NCBI GenBank assembly: GCA_024228575.1
Contig: JAAETH010000548.1
Span: 1-46,490 of the forward strand
Source of the DNA: Actinomycetes bacterium
Lineage (GTDB): Bacteria; Actinomycetota; Acidimicrobiia; Acidimicrobiales; Poriferisodalaceae
DNA length: 46,490 bases
Reading direction: 5' to 3'
A model generated the notes under the pieces. The model was not told the DNA's origin, did not search any database, and saw only the letters and a list, made by a program, of their open reading frames with translations. Made by a program: the position numbers and the translations under genes. Positions 18,119 to 24,813 of the stretch are shown here, piece by piece. Position 1 is the stretch's first letter; every line of letters begins with the position of its first letter.

Positions 18119-20101
18119 ATGTCTGGACTCAATGATGTGCTGGGCAATGTCTACGGCACAGCCGAAGACAAGCCCCAAAAGCCCGATCTCGAGGACGTGA
18201 AGAGCTCCATGGAGGCCCTCCTCGACGACGCCGATAGGTCCTTCGACGCGCCAACTCCCGAGCCGGTCGAGACCGAGGCGCCCGAGGCAGCTACACCGAT
18301 CGAGACAGTGCCCGACGCCGCTCTGGAGGAGCTGGACGAGTGGATCGACCAAGAGGAGGGCGACGGTGACCCGTTCGGCACCGAATCGACCTATGTCGAA
18401 GACGATCTCGAATTCGAGTTCGACGACACACCGGCCGTGGCCCCCGACACCGAGATCGAAGCCGTCGGGGTTCCTGACCAGCCCGACGACGACCTCACCG
18501 ATGACTTCTTCGCCAATTTCGAACCCACCGATGACGACGATCTGGCGGAAAGCGACGACCCGACTCAAGAGTCCGACCTCGGAGTTTCGTGGCTGACCGA
18601 CGTAGACGGTTCCGAACAAGACGACGACTGGTTGAATGATCTCGTCGACGACGACGAGCCGACAACTGCCACCAACTCGGCTGCAACCGAACTCGACGAC
18701 ACTCCTGAACTCGCCACCGAGAGCTTCGACGACCCGAACGGCTACGAAGACGACGACCGATTGGGTGATCTCGACGACACTCCTGAACTCGCCGCCGAGA
18801 GCTTCGACGACCCGAATAGTTTCGAAGACGATTCGGAGCTGGCCGACTTCGACTTCGGCGGCTCGGCCTCTGACACCTCCGAAGCGGTCGAGTCCGGAGG
18901 CCCTCTCGACGCAAGCCCCCTCGACGCCTCCGTCGAGGACCTTCTCGACGATGGCGACGAGGCCTGGCTGGACGACCTGTTCGCAATCGACGGCGAAACA
19001 GCGACCGACCCTGCCCCCATCACTTCGGCTCCGGATTCAGAGATGATCGCAAGACCCGCGCTGGAGTTGGAGATCCCGGCGGATGAAGCCCGCGATGTGG
19101 CACCGGAGAACGGCGACACAACCTCCAGCACAAGTGCAATCATTCACCCGACCCCCGAACCAAACCTCCCCCCTCCTCTGGACACGGGCGGACTCGACCT
19201 GGGGGCTCAGGGCGGCGGAGCGGTCGACGAGACCGCGATGCAGGAGCCCGACCGGGCCTTCGCACCCCCGATCCACTTCGGTGGCTGGGCCAGGATCGAC
19301 GACGACATCTTGCCGTCGAAGGCCACCAAGGGACGACGCAGGTCCAAGAAGAACCAAGACGTGGCGATCCACATCGACACATCACAGATCGACCTTGCCA
19401 GCGCCACCCGCGAGTCCCACGAACACGCTGGGCTGCAGCCAGACGCGGTGAGGACCGACCTGTCGGCCGTGGCCGACGGTGTCCCCGTCATTGGAGAAGA
19501 ACTCTCCGAACCTACAGACGGTGATGCTCTGGTTCATATGTTCTCTCCCGAAGAGGATGAATCGAAGCGATCGAAGAAACAGAAGGCCAAGGCCGAGAAG
19601 AAGACGAACAAGACTGTTTCCAACAAGAGCAGGACATCCAGGAGCAAGGGCCGAGCCAAGAAGAAGTCCTCGAAGGAACTCCTCGACGAACACGACCCAA
19701 CGGCAGATGCCAGTGGGCTGGCCGAAGCGATCGTCGCGGCTGAACCGATCGAGGAGCCGGCGAGAAGCGGTCGCAAGGCCAAGGCCGAGAACAAGGCGGC
19801 CGCCAGAGCCGAAGCCAAGGCGGCCAAGGCGGCCAGGGCGGCCAAGAAACCCAAGAAGCCCAAGGGTGGGCGGGGACGCAAAGCCAAGAAGACAACAGAG
19901 GAGATCGAGGCAGAACTCCTGGCTCAGGTCGAGGCAGCTGCAGTTGTTGCTCCGACGACGGTGGATGAGGTTTGGGCCGACGACCATGTATGGAACAACG
20001 ATGGTTTGCCAGCGCCGGTTGAACCGATGCCACTGCCAGAGGGTGTGGCCGATCCCCTCGAGTCGGCCCTGATGACTCCGCCTCCCCCCGTTCAGGGTTG
20101 A
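18119..20101 (+). CDS. large low-complexity protein, acidic first half and Lys/Ala-rich second half (hypothetical)
   Basis: About 660 residues with no recognisable enzyme domain. The first half is extremely Asp/Glu-rich and contains a 26-residue tandem duplication (LDDTPELA-ESFDDPN type). A short ordered-looking segment follows (IHFGGWARIDDDILPSKATKGRRRSKKNQDVAIHI, in pieces). The last third is Lys/Ala/Arg-rich (runs of AKAAKAARAAKKPKKPKGG type) and resembles histone-like or nucleic-acid-binding tails, then ends Pro-rich. It is probably intrinsically disordered. The start is uncertain: ATG 18119, GTG 18092 or TTG 18074. It is divergent from the MFS gene. Confidence 0.65.
   Translation: MSGLNDVLGNVYGTAEDKPQKPDLEDVKSSMEALLDDADRSFDAPTPEPVETEAPEAATPIETVPDAALEELDEWIDQEEGDGDPFGTESTYVEDDLEFEFDDTPAVAPDTEIEAVGVPDQPDDDLTDDFFANFEPTDDDDLAESDDPTQESDLGVSWLTDVDGSEQDDDWLNDLVDDDEPTTATNSAATELDDTPELATESFDDPNGYEDDDRLGDLDDTPELAAESFDDPNSFEDDSELADFDFGGSASDTSEAVESGGPLDASPLDASVEDLLDDGDEAWLDDLFAIDGETATDPAPITSAPDSEMIARPALELEIPADEARDVAPENGDTTSSTSAIIHPTPEPNLPPPLDTGGLDLGAQGGGAVDETAMQEPDRAFAPPIHFGGWARIDDDILPSKATKGRRRSKKNQDVAIHIDTSQIDLASATRESHEHAGLQPDAVRTDLSAVADGVPVIGEELSEPTDGDALVHMFSPEEDESKRSKKQKAKAEKKTNKTVSNKSRTSRSKGRAKKKSSKELLDEHDPTADASGLAEAIVAAEPIEEPARSGRKAKAENKAAARAEAKAAKAARAAKKPKKPKGGRGRKAKKTTEEIEAELLAQVEAAAVVAPTTVDEVWADDHVWNNDGLPAPVEPMPLPEGVADPLESALMTPPPPVQG
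18692..18847 (+). repeat. 78-bp tandem duplication within CDS
   Basis: Two adjacent 78-bp units (18692-18769 and 18770-18847) are nearly identical over the first 45 bases (CTCGACGACACTCCTGAACT...). They encode the repeated acidic peptide unit of the low-complexity protein. Confidence 0.8.
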
Positions 20102-20125
20102 GCCAGGGAAACCTCCCCGTCAGGG

Positions 20126-21622
20126 CTAACGACAGAACTCGACGGAGGCAGCCGATCCGGACCCTCCGTCGAAGAATCCGCTCTTGAACGCGTCGACGCG
20201 CTCGAACAACGAGGCCGCGTCGGCGCGTTCAGGGTCGTCGATCAGGGTGGCGAGCGCCTCGTCGAGATCGCCTCCGGTCAGCTCGAGCGGTCGAGTCGAT
20301 GTGTACGCGACATCTCCGGCCCAGACACCGGCAAGGCAGTCGGCGACCAATCCAACATCGTCGCGGAACCCGGCTTCGGTCACTACTGCTTCGCCATAAA
20401 GTCGTGCGAGGTGTAGCCCGGTGGCGAAGTCGCCGATGTCGGCGTGGAGGCGTGCGAGCGTTTCCTGGTCCAGCTGAATCGAACCATCGCCGGCGCAATA
20501 GTGGAACACCTGTCCGCCCGAGCCGGCGTCTACACAGGGAATCGACACACCCGAGAACCATTCGGTGCCGAGGCCGTTCGGGAGGCCAATCTCGGCGAGA
20601 TACGGGTTCCAGAAATCCTTGAGATCTGAGAGGACCGCGTCGACGGCTTCCTGGAATCCCAGATTGCCCCCGCCCACGTCTAACTGTTCGAGAGCGATAT
20701 CGACGATCTCGACACCCTCGGACGCGAAGTCGCGACAACGGGTGGCACCCTCCGAGAATCCGCTCTGGAATGCGTTCACACGGTCGAAGGCAGACCCGTG
20801 GGCACTCTGGCTGTCAGTCGGATTGCCGGGAGGGTCACGCAGGAGCAGGAAACCCGAGACAGCACCCTCGAGGTCGGAATCGGTCAACCTGATGGCGCCA
20901 TCGCCGTCGATGGCCCGGCGAATCCACGACCCGGCGAAACAATCGGCCTGCAGGTCACGAATGATCGGCGCCGCCTGGAGGCCACCCCGGGTCTGGACGG
21001 CGTGGCCGTACTCATGGGCCAGCACGACCCCGACGGCCGCCTTGCCGAAGTTTGCGTAGAAATTCGGGATCAGGAAGCTGTCGTCCCAGGTTATGTAGTC
21101 CTCGGGTGGGCAGTAGATCGCGTTGCTGTTCAGGATTTTTGGGTCGAGGGGTTGTCCGCAGCTGATCTGGCGGTTCCCGTTCGGGTCGAACGCAAAAATG
21201 TCCTTCAGGGGTTGGAACGCCGATCCGTAGACCTCCGGGTACTCCTCGGTCCAGTACGCGAGCAGGTCATCGACAGTGTCGGCCACGAAGTCGTCGAGAT
21301 CGGTTGCCTCGGCCGAGGACAACGAGGAGCGGGTCGTCTTTTGAACATCGACCAGCTGGGTCCGCTGACCGACCACGTCGCCGGCACCGGTCGTGTCGCC
21401 GCCGATTCCACCACCCCCACCTTTCATGACCATGAAAGCGACCGCCAAGGCGATGATCAGCCCGACGACACCACCTCCCTTGCCGAGGTTGCCGATCCCA
21501 CCGCCGCCGACACCTCCAAGGGTCGGCCGAGCTGCGCCGCCGGCCCTCCCTTGCGGCGTGGACATACGTTCACCACGATTGCCTGCTGCGCGGCGAGATT
21601 CACCCTGACGACGAATCCTCAT
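20126..21622 (-). CDS. neutral zinc metallopeptidase (YpfJ family), internally duplicated
   Basis: A 498-residue membrane-anchored protein: Gly-rich N-terminus, one transmembrane helix (residues 52-66), then a zinc metallopeptidase domain with HEYGH (203-207) and the downstream acidic motif DLQADCFAGSW (223-233). The rest is a second, diverged copy of the same domain: LYGEAVVT aligns with EYGHAVQT, GLVADCLAGVWAG with RDLQADCFAGSW, and FERVDAFKSGFFDG with FDRVNAFQSGFSEG. The second copy lacks the HExxH histidines, so only the first half can bind zinc catalytically. The family is usually about 290 residues, so this is a near-doubling. ATG 21622 has GGGGG 6 nt upstream. Confidence 0.85.
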   Translation of the reverse strand: MRIRRQGESRRAAGNRGERMSTPQGRAGGAARPTLGGVGGGGIGNLGKGGGVVGLIIALAVAFMVMKGGGGGIGGDTTGAGDVVGQRTQLVDVQKTTRSSLSSAEATDLDDFVADTVDDLLAYWTEEYPEVYGSAFQPLKDIFAFDPNGNRQISCGQPLDPKILNSNAIYCPPEDYITWDDSFLIPNFYANFGKAAVGVVLAHEYGHAVQTRGGLQAAPIIRDLQADCFAGSWIRRAIDGDGAIRLTDSDLEGAVSGFLLLRDPPGNPTDSQSAHGSAFDRVNAFQSGFSEGATRCRDFASEGVEIVDIALEQLDVGGGNLGFQEAVDAVLSDLKDFWNPYLAEIGLPNGLGTEWFSGVSIPCVDAGSGGQVFHYCAGDGSIQLDQETLARLHADIGDFATGLHLARLYGEAVVTEAGFRDDVGLVADCLAGVWAGDVAYTSTRPLELTGGDLDEALATLIDDPERADAASLFERVDAFKSGFFDGGSGSAASVEFCR

Positions 21623-21814
21623 CGATGCCCCCTGTGTGGTTGGCGAGCTTCGACGTTACCCGGCGACGGGCGCCGTCGGTTGGGCGAGCGAGAAGCCTCA
21701 CCGACAGCGTCAGATCGTCCAATCGAGTCCGAGACCGGCCCACACACCGTGAGGATCAGCTCAAGAGTTTCCCGTTCGCCGAGGAACCTCGGCGCGAAAT
21801 CGCAGGTCGGGGGA

Positions 21815-22066
21815 TCAGACGGCCACCGCAGCCTCAGCTGCGATGCGACGACGTTTCAGGATGCGCCGTCGTTCGCGCTCGCTGGCGCCACCCCATACCC
21901 CATGGTCGATTCGGTTGACGAGGGCGTACTCGAGGCACGTCTCTTTGACGGGACAGGTGGCGCAGACCTTGCGGGCTCGGTCGACGCCTACTCCGTCACT
22001 CGGGAAGAACTCACTCGGCGGCCGCTCGGCGCAGTTCCCCTTGGACATCCACTTCTTGGTGCTCAT
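21815..22066 (-). CDS. WhiB-family Fe-S transcriptional regulator
   Basis: An 83-residue WhiB protein. The four cluster-ligating cysteines are Cys in GNCAER and the three in CATCPVKETC (CxxCx5C). The GVWGG turn and the basic C-terminus SERERRRILKRRR complete the family signature. These proteins bind a [4Fe-4S] cluster and usually act with the principal sigma factor. ATG 22066 has GGAGGGG 9 nt upstream; a TTG three codons earlier is less likely. A long AT-rich upstream region (about 330 nt, shared with the divergent hypothetical gene) holds several palindromes. Confidence 0.93.
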   Translation of the reverse strand: MSTKKWMSKGNCAERPPSEFFPSDGVGVDRARKVCATCPVKETCLEYALVNRIDHGVWGGASERERRRILKRRRIAAEAAVAV

Positions 22067-22396
22067 TGTGCGCAACCCCTCCGTTGACTTCTACGACGAA
22101 CGAGCGACTCGTTCGGTTCCCGAAGTCGGCAAGTTTTGTCGGTTGTGTTCCTTTGGGTTCCGCCCGAATGGCTGATCGTCGACCGGCAGGGCTGGGAACA
22201 CCTCAAGGGATGTAACGCAGTGCCCTGGTCCGGATTGCGGATCGTCTAACAAGGGAAGACTATTACAGATTCATGACACTAGTGCGACATTTATGTCGGA
22301 ATTGTCTCGTTAGGGTGCACTCGCAGCAACCAATCGTGTGAGGGCATACCGTCCCAACGACGTACAATCGTCGATCGATCCAGATCGGGAGTGACC
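22067..22396. promoter_or_regulatory. 330-nt divergent intergenic region with palindromes
   Basis: This gap between whiB and the divergent small gene is AT-richer than its surroundings. It holds clustered palindromes at about 22270-22298 (TCATGA, ACTAGT and CGACAT-TT-ATGTCG). A -10-like TAATAG lies on the minus strand near 22260, and TACAAT (22363-22368) on the plus strand upstream of 22397. No gene is seen in it. Confidence 0.45.
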
Positions 22397-22669
22397 GTGA
22401 GCGACATCGAGACCGCAGAAGAAACGATCCCGCCGGTGGCCGGTGCCCGGCTCGTGTATCTGGGTCCGGTTGCACCCCACTGGGAGACCGAGTGCACCTA
22501 CGGCGACCAGAGTGTGGTCGACAATTTCCGCACCCGCACGAACGCCCGCCTCTTGCTCTTGCCCCCTCACGATCCTCAGTTCCGGCGTAATCGCGAGCGG
22601 GTGGCCCGTGATGCAGAGCGCGAGAACATCGAGCTCGTCTGGGATCTCGGCATGCCCGAAGAGGCTTGA
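22397..22669 (+). CDS. conserved-looking hypothetical protein
   Basis: A 90-residue soluble protein (VAGARLVYLGPVAPHWETEC ... ARLLLLPPHDPQFRRNRERVARD ... ELVWDLGMPEEA). Codon use is like its neighbours, but the family is not recognised. GTG 22397 has GGGAG 5 nt upstream and is preferred to the in-frame GTG at 22391. A TACAAT box lies about 28 nt upstream. It converges with the anti-sigma gene. Confidence 0.65.
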   Translation: MSDIETAEETIPPVAGARLVYLGPVAPHWETECTYGDQSVVDNFRTRTNARLLLLPPHDPQFRRNRERVARDAERENIELVWDLGMPEEA

Positions 22670-22688
22670 ACCCCTCGACGCCGCTCTC

Positions 22689-23471
22689 CTAGGGCTGGAC
22701 ACCGACCAGGTCGACCAGCTCTCGACTCGCATCCACGATGCGGTCACCCAGAGATCGCTCGGTTTCCGGCATAGCGTTCGACACGACAAACATGTCATCG
22801 ACGACCGATCCGGTGACGAGATAGACCGAGTCACCTCGACCGACGACCAGAACGTGTCGACCGTCGATGTCGCCAAGCCAGCCGGCGCCGTCTTCGACGT
22901 CCAATCTCGAGCCGATCGGCAACCCGTCCCAATCGACCCGACCACGTTGCACCATCACAGCGACATCGTCGACACCATTCGAGTACAGGTACTGGTCGAC
23001 ACCTTCGCTGCGGGAGGCTTCGACCAGGGAGAAGCCGTCTGCACTCATCGGCATCGCGTCGACGGCGGAGGGGTCGATCTCGGTGCCAGACTCGGATCCG
23101 TCGGTATGAAACGCCACGACGCCGGCCAGGTCGGGTAGCACCTCGGTCGATGAGCCGGTGCCGACGAGTACACCCCAGAACGCGACCGATACGAGAGCGC
23201 TGAGCGCACCGGCGCGCGTGCGCGTGCGCCGCCTGGGACGAGCGACGGGGCCGAATGGAGACCGTCGCTCGAGCCTCTGGGCAAATTCGTCTGGAATGTC
23301 GAGTAGCGGGAGATCCCGGACCGCCTCGCGGATCTGACGCATCGATCGAAGCTCGTCGACCAATGCCTCATCGAGGGTGAGGGCCTCGTCGACCCTGCGG
23401 CGTTCGTGATCGTCGAGCTCGTTGTCCATGTAGGCGCTGAGAAGTTCGGAGACGTTTTCGATCTGGTTCAC
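22689..23471 (-). CDS. anti-sigma factor, single-pass membrane protein
   Basis: A 260-residue protein encoded directly after the ECF sigma gene with a 4-nt GTGA overlap. The N-terminal cytoplasmic domain (LLSAYMDNELDDHERRRVDEAL) matches anti-sigma domains of the RseA/RsiW class but lacks the zinc HxxxCxxC motif. A basic stretch (ARPRRRTRTR) precedes one transmembrane helix near residues 86-106, and an extracytoplasmic sensor domain follows. It probably sequesters the partner sigma factor until an envelope signal releases it. Confidence 0.82.
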   Translation of the reverse strand: MNQIENVSELLSAYMDNELDDHERRRVDEALTLDEALVDELRSMRQIREAVRDLPLLDIPDEFAQRLERRSPFGPVARPRRRTRTRAGALSALVSVAFWGVLVGTGSSTEVLPDLAGVVAFHTDGSESGTEIDPSAVDAMPMSADGFSLVEASRSEGVDQYLYSNGVDDVAVMVQRGRVDWDGLPIGSRLDVEDGAGWLGDIDGRHVLVVGRGDSVYLVTGSVVDDMFVVSNAMPETERSLGDRIVDASRELVDLVGVQP

Positions 23472-24028
23472 GTCGCACTCCTGTCTTGATCGAGCACGTC
23501 GCGCATCTGCGAACGAGCCCGGTGGATCCGGCTGCGAATGGTCCCGATGGGTGTGTCGAGTGCTTCGGCGATCTCGGCATAGCTGAGACCTACGACGTCG
23601 CTGAGCACGAGAGCGGCCCTGAAATCGTCCGACAGCTGTGCGAGGGCGACCTGAACCTCACCCGAGAACGTCGACTGCTCGAGCACGTCGTCCGCGGCGT
23701 CAGATGTCGGAAGAACTCGTTCTGGGTTCTCGTCGGGAAGGGCATCCGTGGGGCGACGCTTCTTGCGCCTCACCTCGTCGAGGAATGCGTTCGTGGTGAT
23801 TCGCGACAACCATCCCTGCATCGAACCGGGCCGGAAGGTGCGCAGGCCGCGCTGGACCCTGACCAGAACGTCCTGAACAAGGTCCTCGGCTTCAGCCCGG
23901 TTGCCGGTCAGGCGATAGGCGACGGTGTAGATGAACGCACCGTGTTCGCGAGCCACTTCCTCCCAGGTCGGAACCGCTTGATGATGCTGAGCCCGGGATC
24001 GCCGACGCGCTCGACGCGAGTCAACCAT
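23468..24028 (-). CDS. ECF (extracytoplasmic function) sigma factor
   Basis: A 186-residue sigma-70 family group 4 factor. Region 2 is visible as AFIYTVAYRLTGNRAEAEDLVQDVLVRV and GWLSRITTNAFLDEVRRKKRR. Region 4 is LSDDFRAALVLSDVVGLSYAEIAEAL followed by GTIRSRIHRARSQMR. ATG 24028 has GGGG 7 nt upstream; an in-frame GTG at 24064 is the alternative. The downstream gene encodes its membrane anti-sigma factor. tatA lies just upstream, reminiscent of the mycobacterial sigE region. Confidence 0.9.
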   Translation of the reverse strand: MVDSRRARRRSRAQHHQAVPTWEEVAREHGAFIYTVAYRLTGNRAEAEDLVQDVLVRVQRGLRTFRPGSMQGWLSRITTNAFLDEVRRKKRRPTDALPDENPERVLPTSDAADDVLEQSTFSGEVQVALAQLSDDFRAALVLSDVVGLSYAEIAEALDTPIGTIRSRIHRARSQMRDVLDQDRSAT

Positions 24029-24130
24029 TGTGAATCCCCGAGTAGGAAGAGTGGCCGCAGTCACTCCAGTGCAACGACAACGCCACGCTCAGAGTTCCCA
24101 CCGATCACAAATCGGCGCGCGACGTGCCGC

Positions 24131-24289
24131 TCACGACTCGTCGTCGGCCTCAGTGCCCTCCTGGAGGCCGTCCTTGAACTCGCGCTGAGCCTGACCGAGC
24201 GATCGCGCCAACTTGGGCAGCTTGGTCCCACCGAACAACAACAGGACGACAACGAGGACGATTAATAGTTCGGGCGCTCCGAGGTTCAC
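24131..24289 (-). CDS. tatA: Sec-independent translocase subunit TatA/TatE
   Basis: A 52-residue TatA-like protein: short N-terminus (MNLGAPELLI), one transmembrane helix (LIVLVVVLLLFGGTKLP), the FGGTKLPKLARSLG hinge/amphipathic helix typical of TatA, and an acidic tail. It forms the protein-conducting part of the twin-arginine translocase. The start is GTG 24289, with TATCCT exactly 7 nt upstream. It is shorter than most TatA proteins (about 60-90) but complete. Confidence 0.88.
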   Translation of the reverse strand: MNLGAPELLIVLVVVLLLFGGTKLPKLARSLGQAQREFKDGLQEGTEADDES

Positions 24290-24296
24290 ACCGGCA

Positions 24297-24302
24297 AGGA
24301 TA
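24297..24302 (-). promoter_or_regulatory. TATCCT leaderless promoter box of tatA
   Basis: TATCCT lies 7 nt before GTG 24289 and fits the leaderless TANNNT pattern. Confidence 0.5.
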
Positions 24303-24306
24303 CCCG

Positions 24307-24597
24307 CTATTCGCCCGCGGCGGCACGGCGAGCCAGGGCACGCTGTCGCCTGAGGCGCCGACGCTCGCGTTCGCTCATGCCACCCCAGATGCCGAACTTC
24401 TCACCCTGAACCAGCGCATACTCGAGGCAGTCATCACGAACGATGCAGCCGCGACAGACCTCTTTTGCCTCCTTTGTGGAGGCCCCACGCTCTGGAAAGA
24501 AGAGGTCGGGTTCGACGCCGAGACAGTTGGCGAAGTCCCACCAAGTCTTCGGCTCTTCGTCCTCGAACTCGGGCGCTGCGTCGGGGATGAGTGACAT
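24307..24597 (-). CDS. WhiB-family Fe-S transcriptional regulator
   Basis: A 96-residue WhiB protein with cluster cysteines in FANCLG, CRGCIVRDDC (CxxCx5C), the FGIWGG turn and a basic tail (SERERRRLRRQRALARR). An acidic N-terminal extension (DAAPEFEDEEPKTWW) distinguishes it from the other two WhiB copies here. ATG 24597 has GGAG 4 nt upstream. Confidence 0.93.
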   Translation of the reverse strand: MSLIPDAAPEFEDEEPKTWWDFANCLGVEPDLFFPERGASTKEAKEVCRGCIVRDDCLEYALVQGEKFGIWGGMSERERRRLRRQRALARRAAAGE

Positions 24598-24813
24598 TTG
24601 GCTCCTGCGGCTGACAGCAAGACGGTGCCCGCACGCGCGATCGTTATGGGGTCACACCGATGGTCTGTCGGATGACGTCGGGGTAATTACAACGACGCGA
24701 TTGTGGAACGTTGATGACGACAGTGCAAATAATTCCTCAAGCTCGAGTGACACTTGAGACTATGTTCACCAATCCGGCTTGGGATCTCACTCAGAGTCTC
24801 TGTTTTTGCCACT

